Assembly (NCBI GenBank): GCA_051208035.1
Contig: JBPJFZ010000002.1
Span: 364,529 to 428,528 of the forward strand
DNA: 64,000 nucleotides
Source: JACKOB01 sp024234575
GTDB taxonomy: Bacteria > Pseudomonadota > Gammaproteobacteria > Pseudomonadales > Oleiphilaceae
Reading direction: 5' to 3'
The position numbers were made by a program, and so were the translations under genes. Below, piece after piece: positions 44,013 to 54,242 of the stretch. The notes beneath the pieces are model-generated. The model was not told the DNA's origin, searched no databases, and worked only from the letters and a program-made list of their open reading frames with translations. The stretch's first letter is position 1. The number at the start of each line of letters is the position of its first letter.

Positions 44013-47000
44013 ATGCTGGAAAAGCAAGCGATACTTGATGCGGCAAAGGAAGCCTTCATTCGATTGAAAGAGGATAGCCCGCATATACACGTGATGACAA
44101 ATCAAGATGGGCTTAACCTTATTTGTAAGACGATCTACACAACTTTAAGTCTTCAGGAGGATGGCGAAGGGAAAGAAGGAGCATGGCCAGATATTCTTAA
44201 TGACGATTACTTTAATCCAAACTTCACTGGTTTTGTTTCCTCTTCAGAAGAATTCCCATATCTCTGGTTATACCATGATGCTGGGGCAGAGAAAACGAGT
44301 GACAATTTGCTTCGCGAGTTGGATTACTTTAATTTCTTAATAAAGAAAGATATTCCAAAAAATTCCTCGTCGATGGAACTATTTTCCGAAACATTTCGCA
44401 AAATAAAGGAGAAATACTTAAAGTTAAAATCCGGACACATTGAAGACTCGCTGTCATTTGCGGAGCTATTTGGGCTAACGAACAAGCTTCTAGAAACGAT
44501 TATGTCTTATATTCCTGTTGGAAGAGTCTTTTTGCTGACTCTCTTTACGTTATATAAGCGAAGGAAAGAGAGAAAGGAGTTCCATAAACAGAAAATAAAC
44601 GCCATAAAAAAAGCCGAAATAAAAACGCGGCTAGAAAGCATTTCAATTCGATTTTCAGAAACTATCAGCACGCAAAAAACATGCTATATAGTCGTTCGCC
44701 TTGAGGACAATATTTCTGAAGTAGATAGTCAAACTAAGAGCCTTATTCAGCTCATTGAGCAAAAATATGTCGTCCAACTCTTAAGTTTTAATAATACTTA
44801 TTGCTCCAGTGCTGAGCATAATATATCAACCTTTAAGAGCTTTACTCATATGGACTATTTCTTGTCCCTTAATGCAGACGGGAGAGCGAATTTAGCTTTG
44901 TTGAATGTTTTCCAGCGAGTAAGCGCCTACGAAGAGTTTTTAATCAATAATAAAGCTTTATCTAAAGGGCATATATTACCTAACTTGTCATCGGCTGATG
45001 TGAAATTGTTACAGTTAACATCAGCATTTGACACCCTGATGGATCTCAAAGGAATTCTGAGACAGTTATTGGATCAAGGAGAAGTACCTGATCTTCCCTT
45101 ACTGGAGCGGATGGGGTATCTCAGAAGAGTTAATTTCAGAATAAGAAACGAGCAAGTTTCTTATTTCAAAAATGAACGGAATATTGAGTTCGATAAACAC
45201 AAGGCAGATCTTAGGCCACTTGAAAAAGGTGACATTAATTGGCATCCCTGTGTATCGCAATTTTATGCTGAATTTGTCAATAGGTATGGGGCAAATAGCG
45301 ACGCTGAAGACGAATTGGTTTCGGCCATCACGAATAGTGCAACTATCGATAAAATACCGACCAGAGCGCTCGCGCATTATATAAATTTATTTGCGAATAA
45401 AATTGTTACCAGCATTAGTGGGGGCTCTTTTGGTGAAGTCTGCGATAGGTTCGTAATTGCAATAAATCAGTCGAATTTATCAAGCAGCCATCAAATTCGA
45501 CGCACTGTCATTGATAAAGTAGATAACTTTTGCAATAAAAATATAGAACGAGCGCTCGTATTCTCAGAGGACTATCTGACGTTTTGTAAAAGAATAGTGG
45601 ATGCGAGATCATTTGCTTCAGCAATAATAAACAGTCGTATGAGTGATAATGCGCGAAAAAAAAGGCCTAGGCAGCATTCATCCGAGTATGACCGAAAGAC
45701 TTTAGGCAACTACCTTTCATTTCGACTTGCTAAAAATGAAAATCTTTTTTTCGAATCCGCTGCCATTGATCAATCGAATCTAAAAAGTTCAATTAACCAG
45801 CCAAAAACGCATGCTCTGTTTGATACATATAATCTGATCTATTTTTGTATACGGAAATACAGAGAAAATCTAATACTTACACCTGCTGATGTGCCCCCTC
45901 CTTCCGAGACGCATAGTGCGCAAAGTGGTTATCTTTTCCTTAAACTTAGTCTTTGTATTCACCAAAAAGACTACGAGCTCCTTAGGACACTGGTTGAATC
46001 ACTTTCTCTCACGAAGCTTCGTCGAATTCGCTTCTCTAATTATGTGACCTATATAAATTTTGAAAATTGCGTATTGAAGCCTCTTATGAGAGATAATTAC
46101 GTCCCTTATGAATTAGCTTTGCAGCTAATTGAGCTGTTTTCAAATATTTATACAAGAAATCTTTATAATGCGATTGGCTTGTATACAAACATATTTAACC
46201 ATCTGTTTGTGAAGAAAAAATTTCTTTACAAACAGAATATAAATGGTGTTGAAGCGGAATCAGATCTTTCTCCGACGACGCTCTTTGGATATATCAATTC
46301 ATTATCCTCCATTCTTCTTGATGTTCTTGACAGATTGTTGGATTTTAGCGAAGACAATCTTTTGCGTTCGCGTTTCCTATCAAATCAATCGTCAATATAT
46401 ATAAAAGGACCCAGAGGACCTTTTATTTCAAAATTACTCTTATTACCATCCGTGCTGGGCGACACTTACCGCCAAAAGTATTCATTCAGGCTTTTTTTCA
46501 CCCAAATTCAAATAGCTCACATGCTCGAATATTTTTTGACCGTGAGCGGTAATGAGTCATCTAAAGACGTAATTCCCTATATATGTCGTTTCGCAGAAAT
46601 GAACCCTAAAAACAACATTACTAGGAACAACAGATACGCGTTGGAAGAAATGGGCAGAGTGCTTTCGCTGACATCTAGCCTTTATTGTTTAAAGGGGGAA
46701 GATCCAGTCGATGAGCTTCAAGAGTTGGAGATACAGATTGCGGAAATCAACAAGAGCTTGTTTTCAATAATCCGAAAATATAGCGAACCAGATCTTGTTA
46801 GTATAGAAACTGCGCTTGGGCACTACACTAAGTTGATCAGCGAGAACACGCAATTAGTATCTAAAATTTTTCGTGCTAAAACATCCAAAAATATTTTCCC
46901 GATATTTAGTGTCCTATCTGCTTTATTTCGCTCCTTGGAAAAGTACCCTGAAAAAAACAATTTAGACCGTCATCGCATGCTATTTGAAGTAGAGGCGAAC

Positions 47001-47156
47001 GTGAAGAAGCTAGTAGAAATTTATCTCTCGGAAGATTTGCCGGAAGAACAGTTGTCTCATGTTTTGAATCAGCTAAAACTAAATACCATCGTATACGGAA
47101 AACAATTTGCGGAATTTGAGTCGCAACCTAACATGACCGAATCAGTTTTGAATTGA
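44013..47156 (+). CDS. Large protein of unknown function (1047 residues)
   Basis: I do not recognise this protein. From ATG 44013 (AAGGAA six bases before it) it has 1047 residues; the frame is open to a GTG at 43878. One hydrophobic stretch (about 163-181, IPVGRVFLLTLFTLY) is followed by a very basic region (KRRKERKEFHKQK), then TCYIVVRLEDN near 223, which could be a beta strand with acidic end. No Walker A or nuclease motif is visible. The rest is helical, Lys/Glu/Ser-rich, and AT-rich, unlike the left part of the window, so it was probably acquired. It is followed by two small genes that overlap or touch it. Confidence 0.8.
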   Translation: MLEKQAILDAAKEAFIRLKEDSPHIHVMTNQDGLNLICKTIYTTLSLQEDGEGKEGAWPDILNDDYFNPNFTGFVSSSEEFPYLWLYHDAGAEKTSDNLLRELDYFNFLIKKDIPKNSSSMELFSETFRKIKEKYLKLKSGHIEDSLSFAELFGLTNKLLETIMSYIPVGRVFLLTLFTLYKRRKERKEFHKQKINAIKKAEIKTRLESISIRFSETISTQKTCYIVVRLEDNISEVDSQTKSLIQLIEQKYVVQLLSFNNTYCSSAEHNISTFKSFTHMDYFLSLNADGRANLALLNVFQRVSAYEEFLINNKALSKGHILPNLSSADVKLLQLTSAFDTLMDLKGILRQLLDQGEVPDLPLLERMGYLRRVNFRIRNEQVSYFKNERNIEFDKHKADLRPLEKGDINWHPCVSQFYAEFVNRYGANSDAEDELVSAITNSATIDKIPTRALAHYINLFANKIVTSISGGSFGEVCDRFVIAINQSNLSSSHQIRRTVIDKVDNFCNKNIERALVFSEDYLTFCKRIVDARSFASAIINSRMSDNARKKRPRQHSSEYDRKTLGNYLSFRLAKNENLFFESAAIDQSNLKSSINQPKTHALFDTYNLIYFCIRKYRENLILTPADVPPPSETHSAQSGYLFLKLSLCIHQKDYELLRTLVESLSLTKLRRIRFSNYVTYINFENCVLKPLMRDNYVPYELALQLIELFSNIYTRNLYNAIGLYTNIFNHLFVKKKFLYKQNINGVEAESDLSPTTLFGYINSLSSILLDVLDRLLDFSEDNLLRSRFLSNQSSIYIKGPRGPFISKLLLLPSVLGDTYRQKYSFRLFFTQIQIAHMLEYFLTVSGNESSKDVIPYICRFAEMNPKNNITRNNRYALEEMGRVLSLTSSLYCLKGEDPVDELQELEIQIAEINKSLFSIIRKYSEPDLVSIETALGHYTKLISENTQLVSKIFRAKTSKNIFPIFSVLSALFRSLEKYPEKNNLDRHRMLFEVEANVKKLVEIYLSEDLPEEQLSHVLNQLKLNTIVYGKQFAEFESQPNMTESVLN

Positions 47157-47473
47157 TGAGGCGGAGAGTTATGAGAGGAGAAAATTTTCAACTGGCGCAC
47201 GGTTCGCAATTGATAGATGCGGAGCTAAAGAAAGTCTCGACCGACAAAACGGTGTCCGATGTTTTCGATGATAACAGTGATTGGACTGATGAAGATAAGG
47301 ACGCATTCTGGCACTACCTGTCTAGTGAGCCCGCGCAGAATTTTCTCGCCCTGAAGTTGGAGGGTGTCGAGAAGGTTAAAAAAACGCTCTTAGAACACGG
47401 CAACTCCATCCAAAAAATTGAAGCACTGACTTGGAAAAATAAATGCCATTGGTTGCAAGGCAAGGATTTGTAA
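47156..47473 (+). CDS. Small acidic protein of unknown function
   Basis: A 105-residue protein whose start ATG overlaps the large gene's stop (TGATG); ATG 47171, with GGAG four bases before it, would give 100 residues. It has an acidic middle (DVFDDNSDWTDEDKDAFWHYLSSEPAQ) and a helical end. It has no recognised domain. Coupling to the large gene suggests a shared role. Confidence 0.65.
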   Translation: MRRRVMRGENFQLAHGSQLIDAELKKVSTDKTVSDVFDDNSDWTDEDKDAFWHYLSSEPAQNFLALKLEGVEKVKKTLLEHGNSIQKIEALTWKNKCHWLQGKDL

Positions 47474-47842
47474 ATGAAATGCCATCACTGCCAAGCAGAG
47501 TTTGAATTTACCGAAAACCCACCCAATGCCTTCATCGGTTGCGTCGAGGGGGATAACGGCAAAGCCGCAGATGGTGAGGTGATTCTTTGCAAAAAGTGTT
47601 ATTACTTCAGTCTGATGGGGCATAACCCCTTCAGGCCTTGGCTCTACTCTTATCCGATGGCCTATCGCGCCAAATTTATTCCGCCAGGAGCAAAGATTTC
47701 TGTCCACAATCTCGGCGGCTCGCTTCCACCCAATAAAGCCAAAGATGCTTACGATGAGCTGAAAGTGAGAACTGCCTATGCCGAAGTCTTGGGGATGGCG
47801 GCGGAGGATATTCCCCGAATTTCGTGGATGATCAGAGAGTGA
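47474..47842 (+). CDS. Small zinc-ribbon protein of unknown function
   Basis: A 122-residue protein with Cys3-x-x-Cys6 and Cys39-x-x-Cys42 (KCHHCQ, LCKKCY), which should form a zinc ribbon, followed by a hydrophobic-aromatic stretch (YYFSLMGHNPFRPWLYSYP) and a charged end. It starts directly after the previous stop codon. No known family is recognised. It has less A+T than the large gene. Confidence 0.65.
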   Translation: MKCHHCQAEFEFTENPPNAFIGCVEGDNGKAADGEVILCKKCYYFSLMGHNPFRPWLYSYPMAYRAKFIPPGAKISVHNLGGSLPPNKAKDAYDELKVRTAYAEVLGMAAEDIPRISWMIRE

Positions 47843-48262
47843 TTCATTGATCAGGACCCTACGCAGCTTTGTATTTCAGCTTCTTTGGCTTTTGAACGTT
47901 AGCCAACATCTGCGATGTTTAATGTTTTAAGCTCTACCCAAGTCTACTTGTTTGCTATGTTTTATCCTCTACCATTATCTACTATTCTATTTTTTAACTC
48001 TTTGATTTATATGTATAAATATATTTTCGTGTATGGATATCTAAACATCGGCACTTTAAGACATATTCAACACTGATTTTTGATGCTAGCTTTCAGTTTT
48101 TATGGAAATGATGGCGGCTATTTTTGATCTGATAAAACAGATATTTACCGGCTTTCTATTGCCCCCGGCCAACATTTACCGATACATTCCGGCACAACCC
48201 GAATTTACCCGCTATGTTAAAGCGGGAGCAATCACTGCGCTGAACATAACTAAGAAGCCCAA
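47843..48262. other. Gene-free upstream region of the type I RM operon
   Basis: A 420-bp AT-rich stretch with no supported gene. It probably holds the hsdM promoter. A hairpin CCCGCT/AGCGGG (48208-48226) lies about 37 bp before hsdM. Near 47930-47995 there are several short TCTAC repeats. Confidence 0.5.
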
Positions 48263-50611
48263 ATGACAACAAACGACAACGGCCATACTCAAAACCAAAC
48301 CCCAAACAACCTCGCGGCTTACTGCTGGTCCATCGCCGATCTTCTACGCGGTGATTTTAAGCAATCCCAATACGGGCGCATCATTCTACCGTTTACCCTG
48401 CTACGTCGGCTTGAGTGCGTCTTGGCGGCGAGTAAAGATGCGGTGCAGGCAGAGTACGAGCGCATACAAGCGATGAACCTGCCAGAAGAAGCACAAGAGA
48501 AAATGCTGTTGCGAGCCACCGGTGGGCTGAGCTTCTTCAACACCTCAAAAATGGACCTCTCCAAACTCGGTGAGAGTGACATCAAAGACAACCTCGAAAG
48601 CTACATACTCAGCTTCTCGAAAGATGCGCGGGAGATTTTCGAATACTTCAAATTTGCCGAGTTCGTCGGCCAGCTGAATGATGCCAACCTGTTATACAAA
48701 ATCGTACAAAAAGTGCGGCAAACCGATCTCAGCCCCAAGGCCATCTCTAACCATGATATGGGCCTGGTCTTCGAAGAACTAATCCGCCGCTTTGCAGAAG
48801 GCTCAAACGAAACCGCCGGGGAACACTTCACCCCGCGCGACATCGTGCGCCTCACCACCTCGCTGGTGTTTATGGAAGACGATGAAGCCCTCACCAAGCC
48901 CGGTATTATTCGCACCATCTACGACCCTACGGCGGGGACTGGCGGCTTTTTATCCTCGGGCATGGAATACGTCCACGAGTTAAACCCCAATGCGGTGATG
49001 CGAGCCTTTGGGCAAGAGCTGAACCCAGAAAGCTACGCCATCTGTAAAGCGGATATGCTGATCAAAGGGCAAGAGGTTAACAACATCAAGTTGGGCAACA
49101 CTCTCTCTAACGACATGCTCTACGCCGACAAGTTTGATTACATGCTGTCGAATCCGCCCTTTGGTGTGGACTGGAAAAAGATCGAACAAGACATCAAAGA
49201 CGAAAACACCGTCAAAGGTTACGAAGGTCGATTTGGCCCAGGCTTGCCCCGCGTCTCGGACGGCTCGTTACTGTTTCTGCTGCACCTGCTAAGTAAACTT
49301 CGCGATCAGAAAGAAGGCGGTGGCCGTATTGGCATTATCCTCAATGGCTCGCCCTTGTTTACTGGCGGTGCCGGTTCGGGTGAAAGTGAAATTCGCCGTT
49401 ATATTCTCGAAGCCGATTTGCTGGAAGCCATTGTCGCCTTACCCACAGACATGTTCTATAACACCGGCATTGCCACCTATGTGTGGGTGCTGTCGAACAA
49501 AAAGGCGGCTGAGCGCAAAGGTCAGGTACAGCTTATCAACGGCGTTAACCTCTGCGGTAAAATGCGCAAATCTTTAGGCAGCAAGCGTAATGAAATGAGT
49601 GAGGAGGATATCCGCACCATTACCCGCACCTTCGGTGCCTTTGAGGTGGTGGATGCAAGAGAACTGGATAAACCCGCCGAACAAAAAAGCAATCGTGGCA
49701 GACAATCCGCCACCGCGAAAACAGAAGCCCCGAAAACTTTCGCCAGTAAAATCTTTAAAAACCACGAATTTGGTTACCGCCGTATTACCATCGAGCGCCC
49801 CCTGCGTGAAAGCTTTCAATTCAGCGACGAGCGTATAGCCGAGCTGCGCTTTGCTGCCAAACCACTGGAAGCGCCAATGAAGTGGATTTACGCCACCTAT
49901 GGCGAAAGCTGGTCAGATAATGAAGATTGCGAAAACTACGGCGTGTTGGCGCAGCATAAAGAGGCGATTCGTAAATACCTGAAAACCCACTTCAGTGATC
50001 TCAAAGAAGCCAAAGTCAAAGAACTGCTCGATGCCAAAATCTGGCTTGCCCAAAAGCAAACCCTGCTCAAAGCCCGACTACTGCAAGCGCACATAGGCAC
50101 TGATCAATGTGATGATATGAATGCCTTTGAAGACGTCCTGAAAGACGCTTGCAAAGCTCAAAACGTAAAACTGGACACCAACGAGAAAAAGCAAATCACC
50201 ACCGCCGTTAGCTGGACAAACCCCGACGCCGAAAAAGTTATCAAAAAGATACACAAAGCCCCAGCGAATCCGCTCTATGGTTTGTTCAAAGTGGATGGCA
50301 AAACTATCGAATACAAAGCCGATGGCAACCTGCGTGATAACGAAAACGTTGCCCTCGATCCCTCACAAACCGTTAACGCCCTGAATGAAGCCTACTTCCT
50401 CAAAGAAGTGCAACCCCATGTACCCGATGCCTGGATAGACGCCAGTAAACGAGATGATAAAGACGGCGAAATCGGCATAGTCGGCTATGAAATTCCCTTT
50501 AACCGGCATTTCTATCAGTATCAACCCCCCAGGCCATTGGAAGAGATTGATGCGGATTTGGATAAGGTGAGTGCTGAGATTATGGCATTGTTGCGGGAGG
50601 TGCATTCGTGA
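48263..50611 (+). CDS. hsdM: Type I restriction-modification methyltransferase subunit
   Basis: A 782-residue adenine methyltransferase. DPTAGTGGFL near residue 220 binds S-adenosylmethionine, and NPPFG near 296 is the N6-adenine catalytic motif. It is longer than the usual 500-550 residues because of a C-terminal extension after about 570. With HsdS it methylates the target; with HsdR it forms the restriction complex. It is the first gene of the operon. Confidence 0.95.
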   Translation: MTTNDNGHTQNQTPNNLAAYCWSIADLLRGDFKQSQYGRIILPFTLLRRLECVLAASKDAVQAEYERIQAMNLPEEAQEKMLLRATGGLSFFNTSKMDLSKLGESDIKDNLESYILSFSKDAREIFEYFKFAEFVGQLNDANLLYKIVQKVRQTDLSPKAISNHDMGLVFEELIRRFAEGSNETAGEHFTPRDIVRLTTSLVFMEDDEALTKPGIIRTIYDPTAGTGGFLSSGMEYVHELNPNAVMRAFGQELNPESYAICKADMLIKGQEVNNIKLGNTLSNDMLYADKFDYMLSNPPFGVDWKKIEQDIKDENTVKGYEGRFGPGLPRVSDGSLLFLLHLLSKLRDQKEGGGRIGIILNGSPLFTGGAGSGESEIRRYILEADLLEAIVALPTDMFYNTGIATYVWVLSNKKAAERKGQVQLINGVNLCGKMRKSLGSKRNEMSEEDIRTITRTFGAFEVVDARELDKPAEQKSNRGRQSATAKTEAPKTFASKIFKNHEFGYRRITIERPLRESFQFSDERIAELRFAAKPLEAPMKWIYATYGESWSDNEDCENYGVLAQHKEAIRKYLKTHFSDLKEAKVKELLDAKIWLAQKQTLLKARLLQAHIGTDQCDDMNAFEDVLKDACKAQNVKLDTNEKKQITTAVSWTNPDAEKVIKKIHKAPANPLYGLFKVDGKTIEYKADGNLRDNENVALDPSQTVNALNEAYFLKEVQPHVPDAWIDASKRDDKDGEIGIVGYEIPFNRHFYQYQPPRPLEEIDADLDKVSAEIMALLREVHS

Positions 50612-50836
50612 TGCTCTTACTCGAACAGCCTCTCAATTTGCAAATATATGTTTACTCGAAGTTGACGTTGCCATTATTAAAAACTAGTATTACCGCCAAT
50701 ACACCCGCCAAGCCTATGGATTTTGCGAAAGTAAAGTTTATGCTGAAATTGTGCGGGTTTTCTATTTATATCCTGCCGAAATGTCGTCCCGAGCAAGTGC
50801 CCTGCCTTGAATTAAAGTGTGAGCAAGGAGGCCATT

Positions 50837-51868
50837 TTGATTTCTTTCAGTAAACCCTCTATCAGTGTTGAGCAGCAGTTATCGCTATTACAGCAGCGTG
50901 GGCTAACTATTCGTGATCCAGAAAGAGCTAAAAGTTATTTGGAAGTGATTAGCTTTTTTCGTTTGTCTGCATATATGCGTCCTTTTCAAAAGCCTTTTGA
51001 TGAAAAACATAGCTTTAAAAATGGTGTTGAATTTAAGCAAGTAGTTGCGCTTTATGCTTTTGACCGTGAGTTAAGATTGCTGGTGATGGATGCCATTGAA
51101 AGAGTTGAAGTCGCTATACGCTCCATGATTAATAATGTGATGGGGCCTAAATATCAATTAGAGGGTCAACCGCACAGCGGCAGCCACTGGTACTTGAATA
51201 ATCGACATTTTAAAAGAGATTATGATCATCATCGACTAATCAAGACCTTACGAGACAAGCAGGAAAAAGAGCGCACTTCACTAGCCAGAGAAAATATAAA
51301 GATTGAAGGATCTAATTTTGATGGTAATAAAAAAAGCGCGCTTAAAGACATAAAGCAGCGTGAGAATTATTTTCGTTATTATTTAAACAACTATAGCCAA
51401 CCTGAGTTACCGCCTGGTTGGGCTGCAATCGAAGAGTTAACCTTAGGGGACTTGTCTCATCTGTATAAAGGTTTAGCAAAAGACGCGGACCGTAAAGCAA
51501 TTGCAAAGCGTTTTAATTCGCCGCAAGACAAGTTAGAAAGCTGGTTGCACACCTTAACCTTTGTGCGAAATTGTTGCGCACATCATGCGAGACTATGGAA
51601 TAGGGAGTTGCCCATCGCACCCAAACTGATGCGAGACCCTGCTTGGCAATTGCCCGATGTCATTCCATATACCCAAATACAACCTGCAAGACGGCTTTTT
51701 TCTGTCTTAATGCTTCTTTCATTTTTGATGAAGCAGGTTAGTCCGGACAGTCAGTGGATTAATAAACTTTTGATTTTGATTTCTACACACCCAGATGTTC
51801 CTTTGAAGAATATGGGGTTTCCTGATAGCTGGCAGGAATATGAGTTTTTTCGAGAGGTACATTCGTGA
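50837..51868 (+). CDS. Abi_2 (AbiD/AbiF)-family abortive infection protein
   Basis: About 343 residues. The N-terminal KPSISVEQQLSLLQQRGLTIRDPERAKSYLEVISFFRLSAYMRPF is the Abi_2 opening, and HTLTFVRNCCAHHARLWNREL near 245 contains the R-N-x-C-x-H-H-x-R-x-W-N motif shared with HEPN ribonucleases. TTG 50837 is the likely start because AGGAGG (50826-50831) lies five bases before it. It sits inside the type I RM operon and overlaps the next gene (GTGA). Confidence 0.87.
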   Translation: MISFSKPSISVEQQLSLLQQRGLTIRDPERAKSYLEVISFFRLSAYMRPFQKPFDEKHSFKNGVEFKQVVALYAFDRELRLLVMDAIERVEVAIRSMINNVMGPKYQLEGQPHSGSHWYLNNRHFKRDYDHHRLIKTLRDKQEKERTSLARENIKIEGSNFDGNKKSALKDIKQRENYFRYYLNNYSQPELPPGWAAIEELTLGDLSHLYKGLAKDADRKAIAKRFNSPQDKLESWLHTLTFVRNCCAHHARLWNRELPIAPKLMRDPAWQLPDVIPYTQIQPARRLFSVLMLLSFLMKQVSPDSQWINKLLILISTHPDVPLKNMGFPDSWQEYEFFREVHS

Positions 51869-52902
51869 GCAACCTGTTAGCGCAAAATCAGGAATATAAA
51901 AACTGGTTAAAAGACCTGAAGCAAAAAGTCTTACGCACTCAGCTCAAGGCGGCAACCCAGGTGAATTCAACGCTGCTTTCTTTCTATTGGGAGTTGGGGG
52001 CAGAGATTGTTGAGCGCCAGCAAACCGCCCAGTGGGGCGAAGGGTTTTTAAAGCAGCTAAGCCAGGATTTAATGGCGGAGTTTCCTGAAATCAAAGGTTT
52101 TTCAAAACGAAATTTGGAACTCATCCGGCAGTGGTATTTGTATTGGAGTCAAACTTCGGAAATTGCGAAACAGGCTGTTTCGCAATTGGTAAACATCCCA
52201 TGGGGGCATAACCTAAAGATCATTGCCCAGTGTAAAACCCCTGAAGAGGCGTTGTACTACGTCGTCAACACAATCCAACACGGCTGGAGTCGCAGCGTAT
52301 TAACCCACCAAATAGAAAGCGGCTTATACCAGCGCGAAGGCAAAGCCATTACCAATTTTGCCGACACCTTGCCCGCGCCCCAGTCTGATCTTGCTCAACA
52401 AACCTTAAAAGACCCCTACGTTTTCGACTTTTTAACCCTGAGTAAACAGCACAACGAGTGCGATTTAGAGCAGGGGCTGATTGAGCACATCACCCAGTTT
52501 CTATTAGAGCTGGGCGCAGGCTTTGCCTATATGGGCAGGCAGTACCCGGTAACGGTGGGTGAGCGCGATTTTTATATTGATCTGTTGTTCTACCATGCCC
52601 GATTGCACTGTTATGTGGTGATTGAATTAAAAATAGGCGACTTTGAGCCAGAACATGCAGGCAAGCTTAATTTTTATATCAAAGCGGTGGATGAACAGCT
52701 TTGCAAAGCAGGCGATGCGCCCACCATCGGGATTTTGTTGTGTAAAAACAAAGATAAGCTGGTGGCAGAATACGCATTAAGTGACATCAACAAGCCGATA
52801 GGGGTGTCTGAATATCAACTCACTCAATCCTTACCGGATAACCTTAAACCGAGCTTGCCGAGTATTGAAGAGATTGAAAATGAGCTTGGGGGGGATTTGT
52901 GA
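51865..52902 (+). CDS. DUF1016 (YhcG-type) PD-(D/E)xK nuclease, first copy
   Basis: A 345-residue protein. The N-terminal helical half includes a tryptophan-rich helix region (FYWELGAEIVERQ, IPWGHNLKII). The C-terminal half has the nuclease core ERDFYIDLLFYHARLHCYVVIELKIGDF: Asp, Glu and Lys of PD-ExK. DUF1016 proteins often lie inside type I RM operons and may act in DNA repair or restriction; no function is proven. It starts with GTG overlapping the Abi_2 stop and overlaps hsdS by one base. Confidence 0.87.
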   Translation: MSNLLAQNQEYKNWLKDLKQKVLRTQLKAATQVNSTLLSFYWELGAEIVERQQTAQWGEGFLKQLSQDLMAEFPEIKGFSKRNLELIRQWYLYWSQTSEIAKQAVSQLVNIPWGHNLKIIAQCKTPEEALYYVVNTIQHGWSRSVLTHQIESGLYQREGKAITNFADTLPAPQSDLAQQTLKDPYVFDFLTLSKQHNECDLEQGLIEHITQFLLELGAGFAYMGRQYPVTVGERDFYIDLLFYHARLHCYVVIELKIGDFEPEHAGKLNFYIKAVDEQLCKAGDAPTIGILLCKNKDKLVAEYALSDINKPIGVSEYQLTQSLPDNLKPSLPSIEEIENELGGDL

Positions 52903-54242
52903 TGGGAGGGAAGTATTGGACTTATCCAGAGTATAAGGATTCGGGGGTGGAGTGGTTGGAAGATCTCCCAGAACATTGGGAAGTTAAAAGAACAAAAGCG
53001 ATGTTTGGTTTAACCCGCCAGTTGGTTGGTAAGAAATCCAAAGATTATCAACTTTTATCGTTAACACTGAGAGGTGTGGTACTCAGAGATATTTCAGATG
53101 GAGGAGGTAAAATTCCTGCAGAGTTTGATACATATCAGATTGTTCGACCAAAGGATTTAATTTTTTGCCTCTTTGATATTGATGAAACGCCAAGAACTAT
53201 AGGCATTTCTGCGCATGATGGCATGATTACTGGTGCCTATAATGTTTATAGCTGTTTAGAGCCTTGTGTTCCTGAGTATGCTTATTACTACTTTATGCAC
53301 ATAGATTCATTTAAAGGTTTAAAGCCGTTTTATACTGGACTAAGGAAAGTAGTTAGAGCTGAAACTTTCTCAAATATAAAAATGCCAGTTCCGAGGGTGG
53401 AAGAACAACAAACAATCGCCAACTTCCTCGACCACGAAACCGCCAAAATCGACACCCTGATCGAAAAACAACAACAGCTCATCAAACTGCTCAAAGAAAA
53501 ACGTCAGGCCGTGATCAGCCATGCCGTCACCAAAGGGCTTAATCCTAATGCGCCTATGCGTGATTCGGGGGTTGAGTGGTTGGGGGAGGTGCCGGAACAT
53601 TGGTCGCTGAAAAACTACCGATATGCTACACAAATATATCGTGGAAAGTTCGGTCATCGACCAAGAAATGATCCAGCTTTTTATGACGGAGTCTACCCAT
53701 TTATTCAAACAGGTGATGTTGCTCAAGCAGGAAAGAAGATTACAAGGTTTAAGCAAACGCTAAATGAACGAGGAGTAAGCGTAAGTCAGAAATTTCCAGC
53801 CGGGACACTAGTAATGGCAATAGCTGCAAACATCGGAGATACGGCGATACTAGATTTTGAGGCTTATGCACCAGATAGCGTAGTGGGCTTTAAACCGAAC
53901 GAAGATGTTGATTTGGAATTCTTGAGATATAGCTTAATGGCTGCTTTGCCTGCTTTAGAGCAAACTTCGACACAAAGTACACAGGCGAACTTAAATATAG
54001 ATCGTATTGGCACTGTTAAAGCGTCTTTTCCACCATTAATTGAACAGCAAGAGATTGTAGCTAAGTTAGATGCCTTACATGATAAGTATGCAGATACTGA
54101 GAAGAAAGCAGAAGTTGCGATTGGGTTGTTGCAAGAACGCCGCACAGCCCTAATTTCCGCCGCCGTCACCGGCAAAATCGACGTCAGAAACTGGGTTGCC
54201 CCAGAGCCTGCAAACAACAAAAACAGGGAAGTCACCGCATGA
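52902..54242 (+). CDS. hsdS: Type I restriction-modification specificity subunit
   Basis: A 446-residue protein with two target-recognition domains, each introduced by D-S-G-V-E-W-L-x-x-x-P-E-H-W (near residues 10 and 218). Coiled-coil spacers follow each, with FLDHETAKIDTLIEKQQQLIKLLKEKRQAVISHAV after the first. It determines the DNA target of the whole complex. ATG 52902 shares one base with the previous stop. The target sequence cannot be read from this gene alone. Confidence 0.93.
   Translation: MGGKYWTYPEYKDSGVEWLEDLPEHWEVKRTKAMFGLTRQLVGKKSKDYQLLSLTLRGVVLRDISDGGGKIPAEFDTYQIVRPKDLIFCLFDIDETPRTIGISAHDGMITGAYNVYSCLEPCVPEYAYYYFMHIDSFKGLKPFYTGLRKVVRAETFSNIKMPVPRVEEQQTIANFLDHETAKIDTLIEKQQQLIKLLKEKRQAVISHAVTKGLNPNAPMRDSGVEWLGEVPEHWSLKNYRYATQIYRGKFGHRPRNDPAFYDGVYPFIQTGDVAQAGKKITRFKQTLNERGVSVSQKFPAGTLVMAIAANIGDTAILDFEAYAPDSVVGFKPNEDVDLEFLRYSLMAALPALEQTSTQSTQANLNIDRIGTVKASFPPLIEQQEIVAKLDALHDKYADTEKKAEVAIGLLQERRTALISAAVTGKIDVRNWVAPEPANNKNREVTA

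Noticed and set aside
43771..44046. 91-codon minus-strand frame opposite the start of the large unknown gene
   Set aside because: No domain, and it overlaps the ribosome site and start of the large gene on the other strand.
43062..48262. A CRISPR array
   Set aside because: No evenly spaced direct repeats of 25-40 bp and no cas genes anywhere in the window.
50608..50853. 81-codon frame between hsdM and Abi_2
   Set aside because: It begins inside the hsdM stop but has no domain, and it overlaps the better-supported Abi_2 start; no independent evidence for a protein.
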